Shown here: positions 30,705 to 38,158 of the stretch, piece after piece
How positions within the stretch are numbered: position 1 is the stretch's first letter
Layout of the letters: each line of letters begins with the position of its first letter
DNA from: Clostridia bacterium
GTDB taxonomy: Bacteria > Bacillota > Clostridia > Christensenellales > Aristaeellaceae
Direction: 5' to 3'
Assembly: GCA_030530315.1 (NCBI GenBank)
Contig: JAUMVG010000029.1
Span: 1 to 38,507 of the forward strand
Length of the DNA: 38,507 bases
Program-made: the position numbers and the translations under genes
Notes under the pieces: generated by a model
The model's database searches: none
Told to the model about the DNA's origin: nothing
What the model saw: only the letters and a program-made list of their open reading frames with translations

Positions 30705-31813
30705 TCCTTCTGCTCATCGCCCTCTGCGTCATCCTGTCCGGCTGCGCCTTTCGCCCGGAGGTGGAGAACCAGGCCTACGTCCTCGTTCTCGGGATCGAAC
30801 GCGGTGAGGACGGGCAGCTGGAGCTGACCGCAAAGATTCCCAAGATCGGAAAAAGCACGGACGGCAAAGCGGAGGGCGGCGCGGCGAGCCCCTACCAGAC
30901 GTTCACAGCGCAGGGGAGCACCTGGTCGAACGCACTGGAGAACCTGCAGTGGGTCACGCCGAGGGAGCTCAATCTGAGCCACGTGAAGCTGCTGGTCGTT
31001 TCGGACGCCCTGGCATCTGAGGTCCGCTTTTCCGATATGATCCGCGATATCTCGGAAACGCCCCACCTCTACACCACGGCCCACTTCGCCGTATGCGACG
31101 GTGATGTCAGCGCCTTCGTAGAGGCCCAACAGCCAGTTATCGGCACGCGCCTCTCCTCGGATATCGATGCCGCCATGCGCCACTACGCCGCGCACGGCTA
31201 TATACCCGAAAGCCTTCTCGCCGAAATCTACTGCGCCTCCGGATCCTTCTACTCCGACCCCGTCGCCGCGCGCTGCTCTATGGATGGCGATGAAGCGGCG
31301 AAACCCGCCTCGCTGGTTGTGGCGCCGGATACCGCTTTCTCCGACGCGCCGAAGGAGGTCCCCCAGCGCTTCGGCGGATGCGCGGTATTTTCCCATGGCG
31401 CGCTGGCCCTGAACCTCGGCATACGGGAGACACAGCTGTTGAGCCTGGCCCTGGGCAACTCAGACGCCCTCGAATTGGACCGGGATGGCGTTCCCTGCGC
31501 GCTCAGGCTCGAGGGCAGGCCGAAGCTGAAGGTCGAAATACAGTATGGCGCGGTGACCGTTCACCTCGACATGCGCTTCAGCTGCCTGAACAGCCTGGAT
31601 CGCTTTGACGCGCAGGCGGCATCTGAGCAGCTTGCGAACGAATATGAGGCCCTGATTCAGCGCTGCCAGGCCGCCGGCGTGGAGCCCTTCGGATTCGCCA
31701 CGGTCGCGGCGCGACGCTTCCTGACGAACGCGGATTGGATCGAATTTGACTGGCCGGCCCGCTTTGCGCAGGCGCGCGCGGATGTGAGCATCTCCATCCT
31801 CCCGGGCATCTGA
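30686..31813 (+). CDS. Spore germinant receptor C-subunit lipoprotein (GerAC family)
   Basis: A 375-residue lipoprotein. The signal peptide ends with lipobox LSGC (Cys20). The mature N-terminus ENQAYVLVLGIERGEDGQLELTAKIPKI and the later SWSNALENL-like and LNLSHVKLLVVSDALA stretches match the GerAC fold (Ger(x)C family). It is anchored on the outer face of the inner spore membrane and is needed for receptor function. ATG 30686 follows AAAAGGAGG by seven bases and lies within the end of the B gene. A longer frame starting at 30479 is antisense-quality sequence and is not used. The gene is followed by a modest hairpin (31834-31860). Confidence 0.93.
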   Translation: MRRFPLILLLIALCVILSGCAFRPEVENQAYVLVLGIERGEDGQLELTAKIPKIGKSTDGKAEGGAASPYQTFTAQGSTWSNALENLQWVTPRELNLSHVKLLVVSDALASEVRFSDMIRDISETPHLYTTAHFAVCDGDVSAFVEAQQPVIGTRLSSDIDAAMRHYAAHGYIPESLLAEIYCASGSFYSDPVAARCSMDGDEAAKPASLVVAPDTAFSDAPKEVPQRFGGCAVFSHGALALNLGIRETQLLSLALGNSDALELDRDGVPCALRLEGRPKLKVEIQYGAVTVHLDMRFSCLNSLDRFDAQAASEQLANEYEALIQRCQAAGVEPFGFATVAARRFLTNADWIEFDWPARFAQARADVSISILPGI

Positions 31814-31833
31814 AGGCAGGCGCCGCTTCAAGG

Positions 31834-31860
31834 AATGAGTCGCGCCTTTTCCGGCTCATT
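31834..31860 (+). terminator. Weak terminator-like hairpin after the gerA operon
   Basis: AATGAGTCG (31834-31842) pairs with CGGCTCATT (31852-31860) with one wobble. There is only a poor T-tract after it. Confidence 0.4.
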
Positions 31861-31875
31861 CAGCCTCGTTTCTGG

Positions 31876-31904
31876 TTGCTATCCTGAATTATGTATGCTA
31901 TAAT
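31876..31904 (+). promoter_or_regulatory. Promoter of the flavodiiron gene
   Basis: TTGCTA (31876-31881) lies 17 bases from a perfect TATAAT (31899-31904). The leader of about 90 bases to the ATG at 32002 is GC-rich; I see no known riboswitch in it. Confidence 0.75.
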
Positions 31905-32001
31905 AATTTCCGGAAGCGCGCCATCGCGAGGACGAGGCGCATTTGGAGGCGTTCCGAAGCGGCAGCGTCCGCGTCGGGCGCGATCAAGAGGAGGCAAGTG
32001 C

Positions 32002-33849
32002 ATGTATTGCGTAAAGCGTATCACCGAGGACATGTATTGGGTGGGCGGCAGCGACAGGCGCCTGGCGCTGTTTGAGAACGTCTATCCCATTTCCAATGGC
32101 GTTTCCTACAATGCCTATCTGGTGCTGGACGAGCAGACCGTGCTGTTTGATACCGTTGACAAGAGCGTCAGCGAGATCTTCTTTGAGAACCTCGCCCATC
32201 TTCTGGGCGAGCGCAAGCTGGACTACGTGGTCGTGAACCACATGGAGCCCGACCACGCCGCCACGCTGAGCGAGCTGGTGCTGCGCTACCCCGACGTCAA
32301 AATCGTCTGCAACGCCAAGACGCTGACGATGATCAAGAATTACTTCACCTTTGACGTGGAAGGCCGCGTGACCCTGGTCAAGGAAAAGGACACCCTCACC
32401 ACCGGCCGCCACACCTACACCTTCGTGATGGCGCCGATGGTGCACTGGCCCGAGGTCATGGTCTCCTACGACATTACGGACAAGATCCTGTATTCCGCGG
32501 ACGCCTTCGGCACCTTCGGCGCCCTGAACGGCAACATCTTCGCCGACGAGGTGAACTTCAAGGAGGAGTGTCTCGACGAGGCCCGCCGCTACTACACCAA
32601 CATCGTGGGCAAGTACGGCACCCAGGTTCAGGCGCTGCTGAAGAAGGCCTCCGCCATCGAGATCGAAATGGTGTGCCCGCTGCACGGGCCCGTGTGGCGC
32701 AAGGACATTGCCTGGTTCATCGACAAGTACCAGAAGTGGAGCACCTATACGCCCGAGGAGGACGCCGTGATGGTGGCCTACGCCTCCGTATACGGCCATA
32801 CGGAGAATGTGGCGAACATCATCGCCAGCAAGCTGGCGGACGCCGGCGTGCGCAACATCAAGGTCTACGACGTCTCCGTGACCCATCCCTCCGTCATTGT
32901 GTCCGAAGCCTTCCGCGTCAGCCACATCGTGTTCGCCTCCACCACGTACAACGCGGGCATCTTCGTGAACATGGAGAACGCCCTGCATGACATCGTGGCC
33001 CACAACCTGCAGAACCGCACCATCGCCATCGTGGAAAACGGCAGCTGGGCCCCCACCGCCGGCGGCCTGATGCGCGAATTGCTCTCGCGGCTGAAGAATT
33101 GCACCCTCCTGGACGAAGGCATCACCATCAAGTCTGCCCTGAAGGAGTCGCAGCTGGACGACGTGGACGCGCTGGTGAACGCCATCGTGGACACCATGCC
33201 GAAGCCCGAGGTCATCGAGCACAAGCCCAGCGAGGTGGTCGAGCCCAACGCCATGTTCAAGCTGAGCTACGGCCTGTTCGTGCTGACCGCAAAGGACGGC
33301 AAGAAGGACAACGGCTGCATCATCAACACTGCCCAGCAGGTCACGAGCCAGCCCAACCGCATCTCCATCTGCGTCAACAAAAACAACTTCACCCACGACA
33401 TGATCGTCAAGACCGGCGAGTTCAACGTGAACATCCTCTCCCAGGACGCCACCTTCGACATCTTCAAGTGGTACGGCTTCCAGTCCGGCCGCGATACCGA
33501 GAAGATCCAGGGAGAAAAGATGCCCCGGTCCCGCAACGGCATCGTGTACCTCGAGGGCTGCACCAACAGCTTCATCTCCGGCAAGGTGGTCGAGATGCAC
33601 GACTATGGCACCCACACGATGTTCGTAGCCGACGTCACCGAGGCCCGCGTGTTCAACAACGTGCCCTCCGTGACCTACGCCTATTACTTCGCCAACATCA
33701 AGTCCAAGCCCGCCGCCAAGCCCGCCGAGAAGAAGGCTGGCTGGGTGTGCAAGATCTGCGGCTATGTGTATGAGGGTGAGGACCTGCCTGCGGACTTCAT
33801 CTGCCCGCTGTGCAAGCATCCCGCCTCCGATTTCGAGAAGCTGAAATAA
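32002..33849 (+). CDS. Flavodiiron protein fused to flavin reductase and rubredoxin domains
   Basis: A 615-residue cytoplasmic oxygen or NO reductase with four modules. (1) A metallo-beta-lactamase-like diiron domain (1-245) with ligands His80, Glu82, Asp84, His85 (HMEPDH), His148, Asp167 and His228, all present. (2) A flavodoxin domain (about 255-395; FMN loop near ASVYGHTEN). (3) A flavin-reductase-like split barrel (about 410-560; SYGLFVLTAKDGKKDNGCIINTAQQV). (4) A C-terminal rubredoxin (580-612) with Cys583, Cys586, Cys601, Cys604. Fusing all four would let electrons pass from NAD(P)H or reduced flavin to the diiron site within one chain. It protects strict anaerobes from oxygen. AGGAGG precedes ATG 32002; an open frame to 31891 overlaps the promoter. 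Long antisense frames over it are shadows. Confidence 0.96.
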   Translation: MYCVKRITEDMYWVGGSDRRLALFENVYPISNGVSYNAYLVLDEQTVLFDTVDKSVSEIFFENLAHLLGERKLDYVVVNHMEPDHAATLSELVLRYPDVKIVCNAKTLTMIKNYFTFDVEGRVTLVKEKDTLTTGRHTYTFVMAPMVHWPEVMVSYDITDKILYSADAFGTFGALNGNIFADEVNFKEECLDEARRYYTNIVGKYGTQVQALLKKASAIEIEMVCPLHGPVWRKDIAWFIDKYQKWSTYTPEEDAVMVAYASVYGHTENVANIIASKLADAGVRNIKVYDVSVTHPSVIVSEAFRVSHIVFASTTYNAGIFVNMENALHDIVAHNLQNRTIAIVENGSWAPTAGGLMRELLSRLKNCTLLDEGITIKSALKESQLDDVDALVNAIVDTMPKPEVIEHKPSEVVEPNAMFKLSYGLFVLTAKDGKKDNGCIINTAQQVTSQPNRISICVNKNNFTHDMIVKTGEFNVNILSQDATFDIFKWYGFQSGRDTEKIQGEKMPRSRNGIVYLEGCTNSFISGKVVEMHDYGTHTMFVADVTEARVFNNVPSVTYAYYFANIKSKPAAKPAEKKAGWVCKICGYVYEGEDLPADFICPLCKHPASDFEKLK

Positions 33850-33866
33850 GCCGCTCCTCAACGGAA

Positions 33867-33901
33867 AAGCGCGCCAGTGCCCGCTCGGGCCTGGCGCGCT
33901 T
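33867..33901 (+). terminator. Terminator of the flavodiiron gene
   Basis: AAGCGCGCCAG (33867-33877) pairs perfectly with CTGGCGCGCTT (33891-33901), with inner GCCC/GGGC pairing, followed by ATTAATT. Confidence 0.75.
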
Positions 33902-33950
33902 ATTAATTCCGCACATCATAAGAGAGTGGATCGCTTTTGTGACAGCATGC

Positions 33951-33984
33951 GACGCCGGCAGCCCGTGCCTGGACTGCCGGCGTC
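33951..33984. terminator. Hairpin between the convergent flavodiiron and flavoprotein genes
   Basis: GACGCCGGCAG (33951-33961) pairs perfectly with CTGCCGGCGTC (33974-33984). It lies six bases past the stop of the minus-strand flavoprotein gene; the T-richer side is on the plus strand, so it may act both ways. Confidence 0.6.
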
Positions 33985-33989
33985 TTGAT

Positions 33990-35261
33990 TCATATTTCAG
34001 CTGGATCTCCAATCACACTGGCCGCGGCGCTTTGGCCGGCCAGCGCGCCGGTGGAAAAGGCGATCTGGAGGTTAAATCCGCCGGTAGTGGCGTCCACATC
34101 CAGAAGCTCCCCCGCCAGGTAAAGTCCCGGGACCTTCTTGGATTCCAGCGTGGAAGGATTGACGTCCTTGACGCTCACGCCGCCCCGGGTGATGATGGCT
34201 TCCTCGAAGCCCCGCAGCTTCTTCGGGTGCAGCGGCAGCGCCTTCAGCACCTGCCGCAGCGCGGCGCGCTGCTCGCCCGTCACGCTGTTGACCGGCTGGG
34301 CCGCGGACATTCCCGCCAGCCGAAGCAGCTGCTCAGCCAGGCTGTGCGGCGCGAGTCCGTCCATCACGGTGATCAATTGCTTTCGGGACATCTCCTTGAA
34401 ATCCCGCAGCAGGCGCGCGTCCAGCGTCTGCTCGTCCAGCGCGGGCTTGAGGTCGATCTCGAGACGAACGTCGTCGAGGTCTTCCGGCAGCAGGCTGGAA
34501 AGCGTGAGGACCAGAGGCCCGGAGATGCCGAAGTGGGTAAAGAGCATCTCGCCCAACTCGGAGTAGATCCGTTTCTCCTTCTTTGGGCCGCGCACATAGG
34601 CGCTCAGCCGCACGTTCCTGAGGGAAAGCCCCGACAGCATGCCCGGCCAGCTCTCAGTCGTTTCAACGGGCACCAGAGCGGGCAGCGGCTTGCTGATGCC
34701 GTGCCCGGCGGACTCTGCCATGCGGTGACCGTCTCCGGTGGAGCCCGTCGACGGGTAGCTCAGACCGCCGGTGGCCAGCACAACCGCCTCTGCTCGAACA
34801 CACTCCTCATTCTCCAGCCGGACGCCGCGGCAGGCATCCCCTTCGATCAGCAGGGACGCCACCCGGGTATTCAGCCGGACTTCCACGCCCGCGTGATCCA
34901 ATGCCCGCTTCAGAGCACCGATGATGTCGCTGGATTTGTCTGACTGGGGAAACACGCGGTTGCCGCGCTCCACCTTCAGGGGCACGCCCTGGTTCTCGAT
35001 GAGTTCCATCATGCCCTGGTTGTCCAGCAGGGCAAAGGCCGCGTACATAAAGCGCGGATTGCGGAATATGTTGCGCTGGAACTGCTCCATGTCGGCGTTG
35101 TTGGTCAGGTTGCAGCGCCCCTTGCCGGTGATGTAGAGCTTTTTGCCCAGCTTTTCGTTCCGCTCCAGGAGCAGCACGCGAGCGCCGGCGCGGGCCGCAT
35201 AAAGCGCCGCGAGCATTCCGGCAGCGCCGCCTCCGATGACGATGATTCTTCCGTCCCCCAT
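33990..35261 (-). CDS. FAD-dependent oxidoreductase, HI0933/BaiN-like (aminoacetone-oxidase-family)
   Basis: A 423-residue flavoprotein of the HI0933 family. The N-terminal Rossmann motif is IVIGGGAAGMLAALYAARAGARVLLLERN, followed by the family signature GKKLYITGKGRCNLTNN. Later come VVLATGGLSYPSTGSTGDGHRMAESAGH, LFTHFGISGPLVL and the C-terminal FAD-binding LYLAGELLDVDATTGGFNLQIAFSTGALAG. Members of this family in gut Clostridia include BaiN, proposed to act on bile-acid intermediates, but many are of unknown substrate; nothing here points to bile acids. GGAGAGG lies a few bases before ATG 35261. It is 13 bases downstream of the RpiR-family regulator gene, so the two are probably co-transcribed. 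Confidence 0.92.
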   Translation of the reverse strand: MGDGRIIVIGGGAAGMLAALYAARAGARVLLLERNEKLGKKLYITGKGRCNLTNNADMEQFQRNIFRNPRFMYAAFALLDNQGMMELIENQGVPLKVERGNRVFPQSDKSSDIIGALKRALDHAGVEVRLNTRVASLLIEGDACRGVRLENEECVRAEAVVLATGGLSYPSTGSTGDGHRMAESAGHGISKPLPALVPVETTESWPGMLSGLSLRNVRLSAYVRGPKKEKRIYSELGEMLFTHFGISGPLVLTLSSLLPEDLDDVRLEIDLKPALDEQTLDARLLRDFKEMSRKQLITVMDGLAPHSLAEQLLRLAGMSAAQPVNSVTGEQRAALRQVLKALPLHPKKLRGFEEAIITRGGVSVKDVNPSTLESKKVPGLYLAGELLDVDATTGGFNLQIAFSTGALAGQSAAASVIGDPAEI

Positions 35262-35274
35262 GTTTTCCTCTCCG

Positions 35275-36141
35275 CTATTCGCTGGTCTTGGCCAGGTACA
35301 CGTCGTACTTGCCCCAGATGTCCTCCATCTGTTCGAAGTACTGGGACACCTCGTGCCGCCTGCGCTGTCCCAGCGCCACGATCAGCGCGTTGATCAGGGA
35401 CAGGGGCGCGGCGAAGGAATCCACGAAGGAGGACATGTCGCTCTTGGCCATCAAGCAGGTGTCCGCCGTGGCGTGCAGCGGCGACAGCGGGCCATCGGTG
35501 ATGGCGATCAGCGAAGCGCCGCGGGAACGCGCGAACTCCATCGCCTCGATGGAGCGGGAGGTATACCTGGGAAAGGAGATGCCGATCAGCAGGTCGCCCT
35601 CTCCGATGCGCGCCAGCTGCTCAAACACGTCGCTGACGCCGGAGGTGACCACCGAGACGTTGGAGAAGATGAAGCGCAGATAGTGCCCGAAGAACTCCGC
35701 GATCGGCGCGGAGGCGCGAAGACCAAGAACATAGATATTCCGCGCTGCGATGATCTTTTCGATGGCTTCCTCAAAGGCGTCGATGTCCATCTCGTCCAGC
35801 GTCGAGCGAATGTTCTGGATATCGGCCTTGAGCACCTTGTTCAGCACCTGCGCATGATCCATGTCGGAGGTCATCTCAAAGCGCTGGGATGCCGTCAAGC
35901 GGTGGCGGATCAGCTCCTGTAGCGCCTTTTGCAGGTGAGGATAGCCGTTATAGCCCAGCGCCGCGGCAAAGCGAACCACCGTGGACTCCGAAACGCCCAC
36001 GTATTCTCCCAGCTTTGAAGCGGTCATGAACACGACCTTGTCGTAATGCGTCACGATGCACTCGGCGATACGCCGATGACTTTTTGAAAGTTTTTTTCCG
36101 CTGTGATTCAATCGCTGAATCAACTCCTGGGCATTGTCCAA
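35275..36141 (-). CDS. RpiR/MurR-family transcriptional regulator (HTH plus SIS domain)
   Basis: A 288-residue regulator. The N-terminal RpiR-type helix-turn-helix (about 1-77; KLSKSHRRIAECIVTHYDKVVFMTASKLGEYVGVSESTVVRFAAALGYNGYPHLQKAL) is followed by a SIS domain (about 110-250; NIYVLGLRASAPIAEFFGHYL, DLLIGISFPRYTSRSIEAMEFARSRGASLIAITDGPLSPL), which in relatives binds a sugar phosphate. The effector cannot be told from sequence. No sugar genes are adjacent; it is co-transcribed with an FAD oxidoreductase gene. The start is the TTG at 36141, eight bases after AGGGGG on the minus strand; the frame to 36219 includes non-protein-like sequence. A good promoter with an overlapping inverted repeat lies upstream, which suggests autoregulation. 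Confidence 0.93.
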   Translation of the reverse strand: MDNAQELIQRLNHSGKKLSKSHRRIAECIVTHYDKVVFMTASKLGEYVGVSESTVVRFAAALGYNGYPHLQKALQELIRHRLTASQRFEMTSDMDHAQVLNKVLKADIQNIRSTLDEMDIDAFEEAIEKIIAARNIYVLGLRASAPIAEFFGHYLRFIFSNVSVVTSGVSDVFEQLARIGEGDLLIGISFPRYTSRSIEAMEFARSRGASLIAITDGPLSPLHATADTCLMAKSDMSSFVDSFAAPLSLINALIVALGQRRRHEVSQYFEQMEDIWGKYDVYLAKTSE

Positions 36142-36190
36142 GGAAGCGCCCCCTCTCGAATTATGCTGAAATTGGAATTGATATATTGCA

Positions 36191-36235
36191 ATTATACCCC
36201 ATCGTGCATGAATTTGCAACCTGAGTATGCAAATT
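36191..36235 (-). promoter_or_regulatory. RpiR-family gene promoter with overlapping operator-like inverted repeat
   Basis: On the minus strand TTGCAA (36214-36219) is spaced 17 bases from a perfect TATAAT (36191-36196). AATTTGCA (36211-36218) and TGCAAATT (36228-36235) form a perfect 8-base inverted repeat with a 9-base spacer, covering the -35. This is a good candidate for an autoregulatory operator. Confidence 0.65.
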
Positions 36236-36421
36236 TTTGAATTATTTACTTTTCATGGCATCATTTTCAGTGGTATCACCAAAGGTTTTCCGACGATTGC
36301 CCGCAGGTTGTTCATGCATAATGAGTTGAAGGCTTATGCAAATATGCATTCTGGCTTTACGGGCATGTTTTTTCGCTCGGCCACATAGATTATTGCCGTG
36401 AGAGCTGCGGGAGGTGATCGC

Positions 36422-37369
36422 ATGGTTCGTATCAAGGTCGTCAAGGCGTCCAGGCTGCTGTTGGCCGCCTCCATACTGGCCCTGTTGGCAGTGCTTGCCC
36501 TGCTCGGCGCGCGGCTGCTGGCTGACCGCCGGCAGCCGGCCGTCAGTCCGTCTGCAAACCTGGTGTACCAAAACGAAGGCGACGAGGCAAAGACCGATTC
36601 GGTCTTTGCCTCGTCCAATCAATCCGCAAGCGCACAGTTCTCCCTCGATCCCGAACCGATCACCATCGAGGTGATTTCCGAGACGCCGCAGACAGAACCG
36701 TTTCGCGTGTTGATCTACCACACTCACACGCACGAGGCCTACGAGCAGGTCACCGAGGATCCCTACGAGGCCCTGGAGGCCTGGCGCACCACAGACGCGG
36801 ATCACAGCGTGGTACGCGTGGGCACGGAGCTCGCCAAGCAGCTGGAGCACCTTGGGTTTCAGGTGGTACATGATACCACCGACCACGAGGGCAGGGAGCT
36901 CTCCACCGCTTACACCCGCTCCCTGGAAACCCTCGAAAGCTATCCTGAACCCTTTGACCTCTACATCGACCTGCACAGGGACGCCTTCGTTCAGGGCGAG
37001 GACGAGCCCTATGCCCTCTCGGACGGCGTGCCTTCCGCCCAACTGATGCTGCTCATCGGCAACGGAAAGGGCTTCGAGGTAAAGCCCTGGTATGCCCAGA
37101 ACTACGCCTTCGCCCAGGTCCTGAGCGACCGCGTCAACCAACTGGAGCCGGGCATCTGCAAGCCGGTCATGGTCAAGGACGGCAGATACAACCAGAACAT
37201 CGGCGTATTCTCCATTTTGGTGGAGGTGGGCCACAATCGGAATACGCTACAGGAGGCGCTGAACGCGGTGCCTGCGTTGGCAGGCGGCCTCTATTCGCTC
37301 CTGGTGGAAGCGCCGGACCCGGCGCTCACAGAGATGAAGGCAGCTTATGACCAGGAGCATGCCGCCTGA
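36422..37369 (+). CDS. spoIIP: Stage II sporulation protein P (SpoIIP)
   Basis: A 315-residue cell-wall hydrolase for engulfment, with amidase and endopeptidase activity in Bacillus, where it works with SpoIID and SpoIIM. One membrane anchor (about 11-33) leads to a linker (34-90) and the SpoIIP domain, with VLIYHTHTHEAYE (His100), YIDLHRD (His185) and LVEVGHNRNTLQEALNA (Glu268), matching the catalytic His/His/Glu pattern of the family. It is shorter than Bacillus SpoIIP (about 400). GGGAGG precedes ATG 36422. The coding region contains a perfect 15-bp inverted repeat at 36581-36615, in the linker. I see no sure sporulation-sigma promoter, although ATGC-rich repeats lie at 36310-36350. Confidence 0.95.
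   Translation: MVRIKVVKASRLLLAASILALLAVLALLGARLLADRRQPAVSPSANLVYQNEGDEAKTDSVFASSNQSASAQFSLDPEPITIEVISETPQTEPFRVLIYHTHTHEAYEQVTEDPYEALEAWRTTDADHSVVRVGTELAKQLEHLGFQVVHDTTDHEGRELSTAYTRSLETLESYPEPFDLYIDLHRDAFVQGEDEPYALSDGVPSAQLMLLIGNGKGFEVKPWYAQNYAFAQVLSDRVNQLEPGICKPVMVKDGRYNQNIGVFSILVEVGHNRNTLQEALNAVPALAGGLYSLLVEAPDPALTEMKAAYDQEHAA
36581..36615. repeat. Perfect 15-bp inverted repeat inside spoIIP
   Basis: GACGAGGCAAAGACC (36581-36595) and GGTCTTTGCCTCGTC (36601-36615) are exact reverse complements with a 5-base GATTC loop. It encodes residues 54-65 of SpoIIP, in the linker between anchor and catalytic domain. Confidence 0.85.
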
Positions 37370-37456
37370 CGCGAAACCGGGAGAATACAATGTTCAACAG
37401 TCATTGCCTCCATCTCCCCCTACACTCACTCGCATCAAAAAGACAAGCAGGCCGCC

Positions 37457-38029
37457 TCAAAAGATCATGGAGAGCTGCTCACTGCCCTCCGCCCGGACCG
37501 AAACAGCCTCGTTCTGCTCAAATCGAGCGTCATCCCCCCGAAGCCACGCCTCCGCTGCGGTCATGTCGGGCAGGATCAGGGGCATGCGGTCGTGTATGCG
37601 CCGGATCTGGCTGACAGGCGGCTGGGTGACGACGACGAACTCGCTGCCACGCTCCCCTATCCGATAGAGCCCGGCAAGGAAAAACAGACTGGAGTCCTTG
37701 ATCCCGACGGCATACTTCTGGCCGTCTGCCCGCCGCCATTCATAATAGAGCGAAGCCGGCAGCGCGCAGCGCTGGCGCTTCTCGAGCCCCTTGAACATCG
37801 GCTTTTCCCCCAGTGTCTCCAGTCGGGCGTTGATGATCGCCTTCCCGGACTGCCCGCCAAAGCCCCAGCGCATGACCCGCGGGACGGCCCGGGAATCTTG
37901 CTCTATGATCGCAAGGGCATGGTCCCCGGGACTGACGTCGCCTGTGGCAACGCTCTCGCAGGCATCCTCCCAATCCAGGTATCCGTCAAAATCCAAAGCG
38001 TCGGATTCGATAAAATATCTGCCGCACAT
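37457..38029 (-). CDS. SOS-response-associated peptidase (SRAP, YedK/HMCES-like)
   Basis: A 190-residue SRAP-domain protein, which forms a covalent DNA-protein crosslink with abasic sites in single-stranded DNA and protects them. The catalytic Cys2 follows the initiator Met (MCGRYF), and the other key residues are present: Asn67 (INARLET), Glu97 (SLYYEWRR) and His146 (IHDRMPLIL). Because Cys2 must be exposed after Met removal, the start is ATG 38029; GGAGGG lies eight bases upstream. The frame continues to 38071, which would bury the Cys. It runs convergently with spoIIP, whose end is 88 bases away; no terminator hairpin is obvious in that gap. Confidence 0.95.
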   Translation of the reverse strand: MCGRYFIESDALDFDGYLDWEDACESVATGDVSPGDHALAIIEQDSRAVPRVMRWGFGGQSGKAIINARLETLGEKPMFKGLEKRQRCALPASLYYEWRRADGQKYAVGIKDSSLFFLAGLYRIGERGSEFVVVTQPPVSQIRRIHDRMPLILPDMTAAEAWLRGDDARFEQNEAVSVRAEGSEQLSMIF

Positions 38030-38158
38030 GCATTTGTCCCTCCTGTAACAAATAAGTAATATTACCGTCACTTAAATATCAAGCATCCTTTATTGCTTTT
38101 TCAATAAATATCAGATAGTATAACACCATAGGTAGTTAATTATACCAATGGTGATTGC
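38030..38158. promoter_or_regulatory. AT-rich divergent promoter region
   Basis: This very AT-rich gap separates the SRAP gene (minus) and the response-regulator gene (plus). Plus-strand TATAAC and TATACC could serve as -10 boxes for the regulator gene, but no -35 has good spacing. The GGAGGG just upstream of 38029 is the SRAP ribosome site. Confidence 0.35.

Noticed and set aside
31984-33861. 625-codon open frame antisense to the flavodiiron gene
   Set aside because: It is a shadow of GC-rich third codon positions: the protein is Gly/Val/His/Asp-rich without domains, and the sense gene has complete, well-placed catalytic residues.
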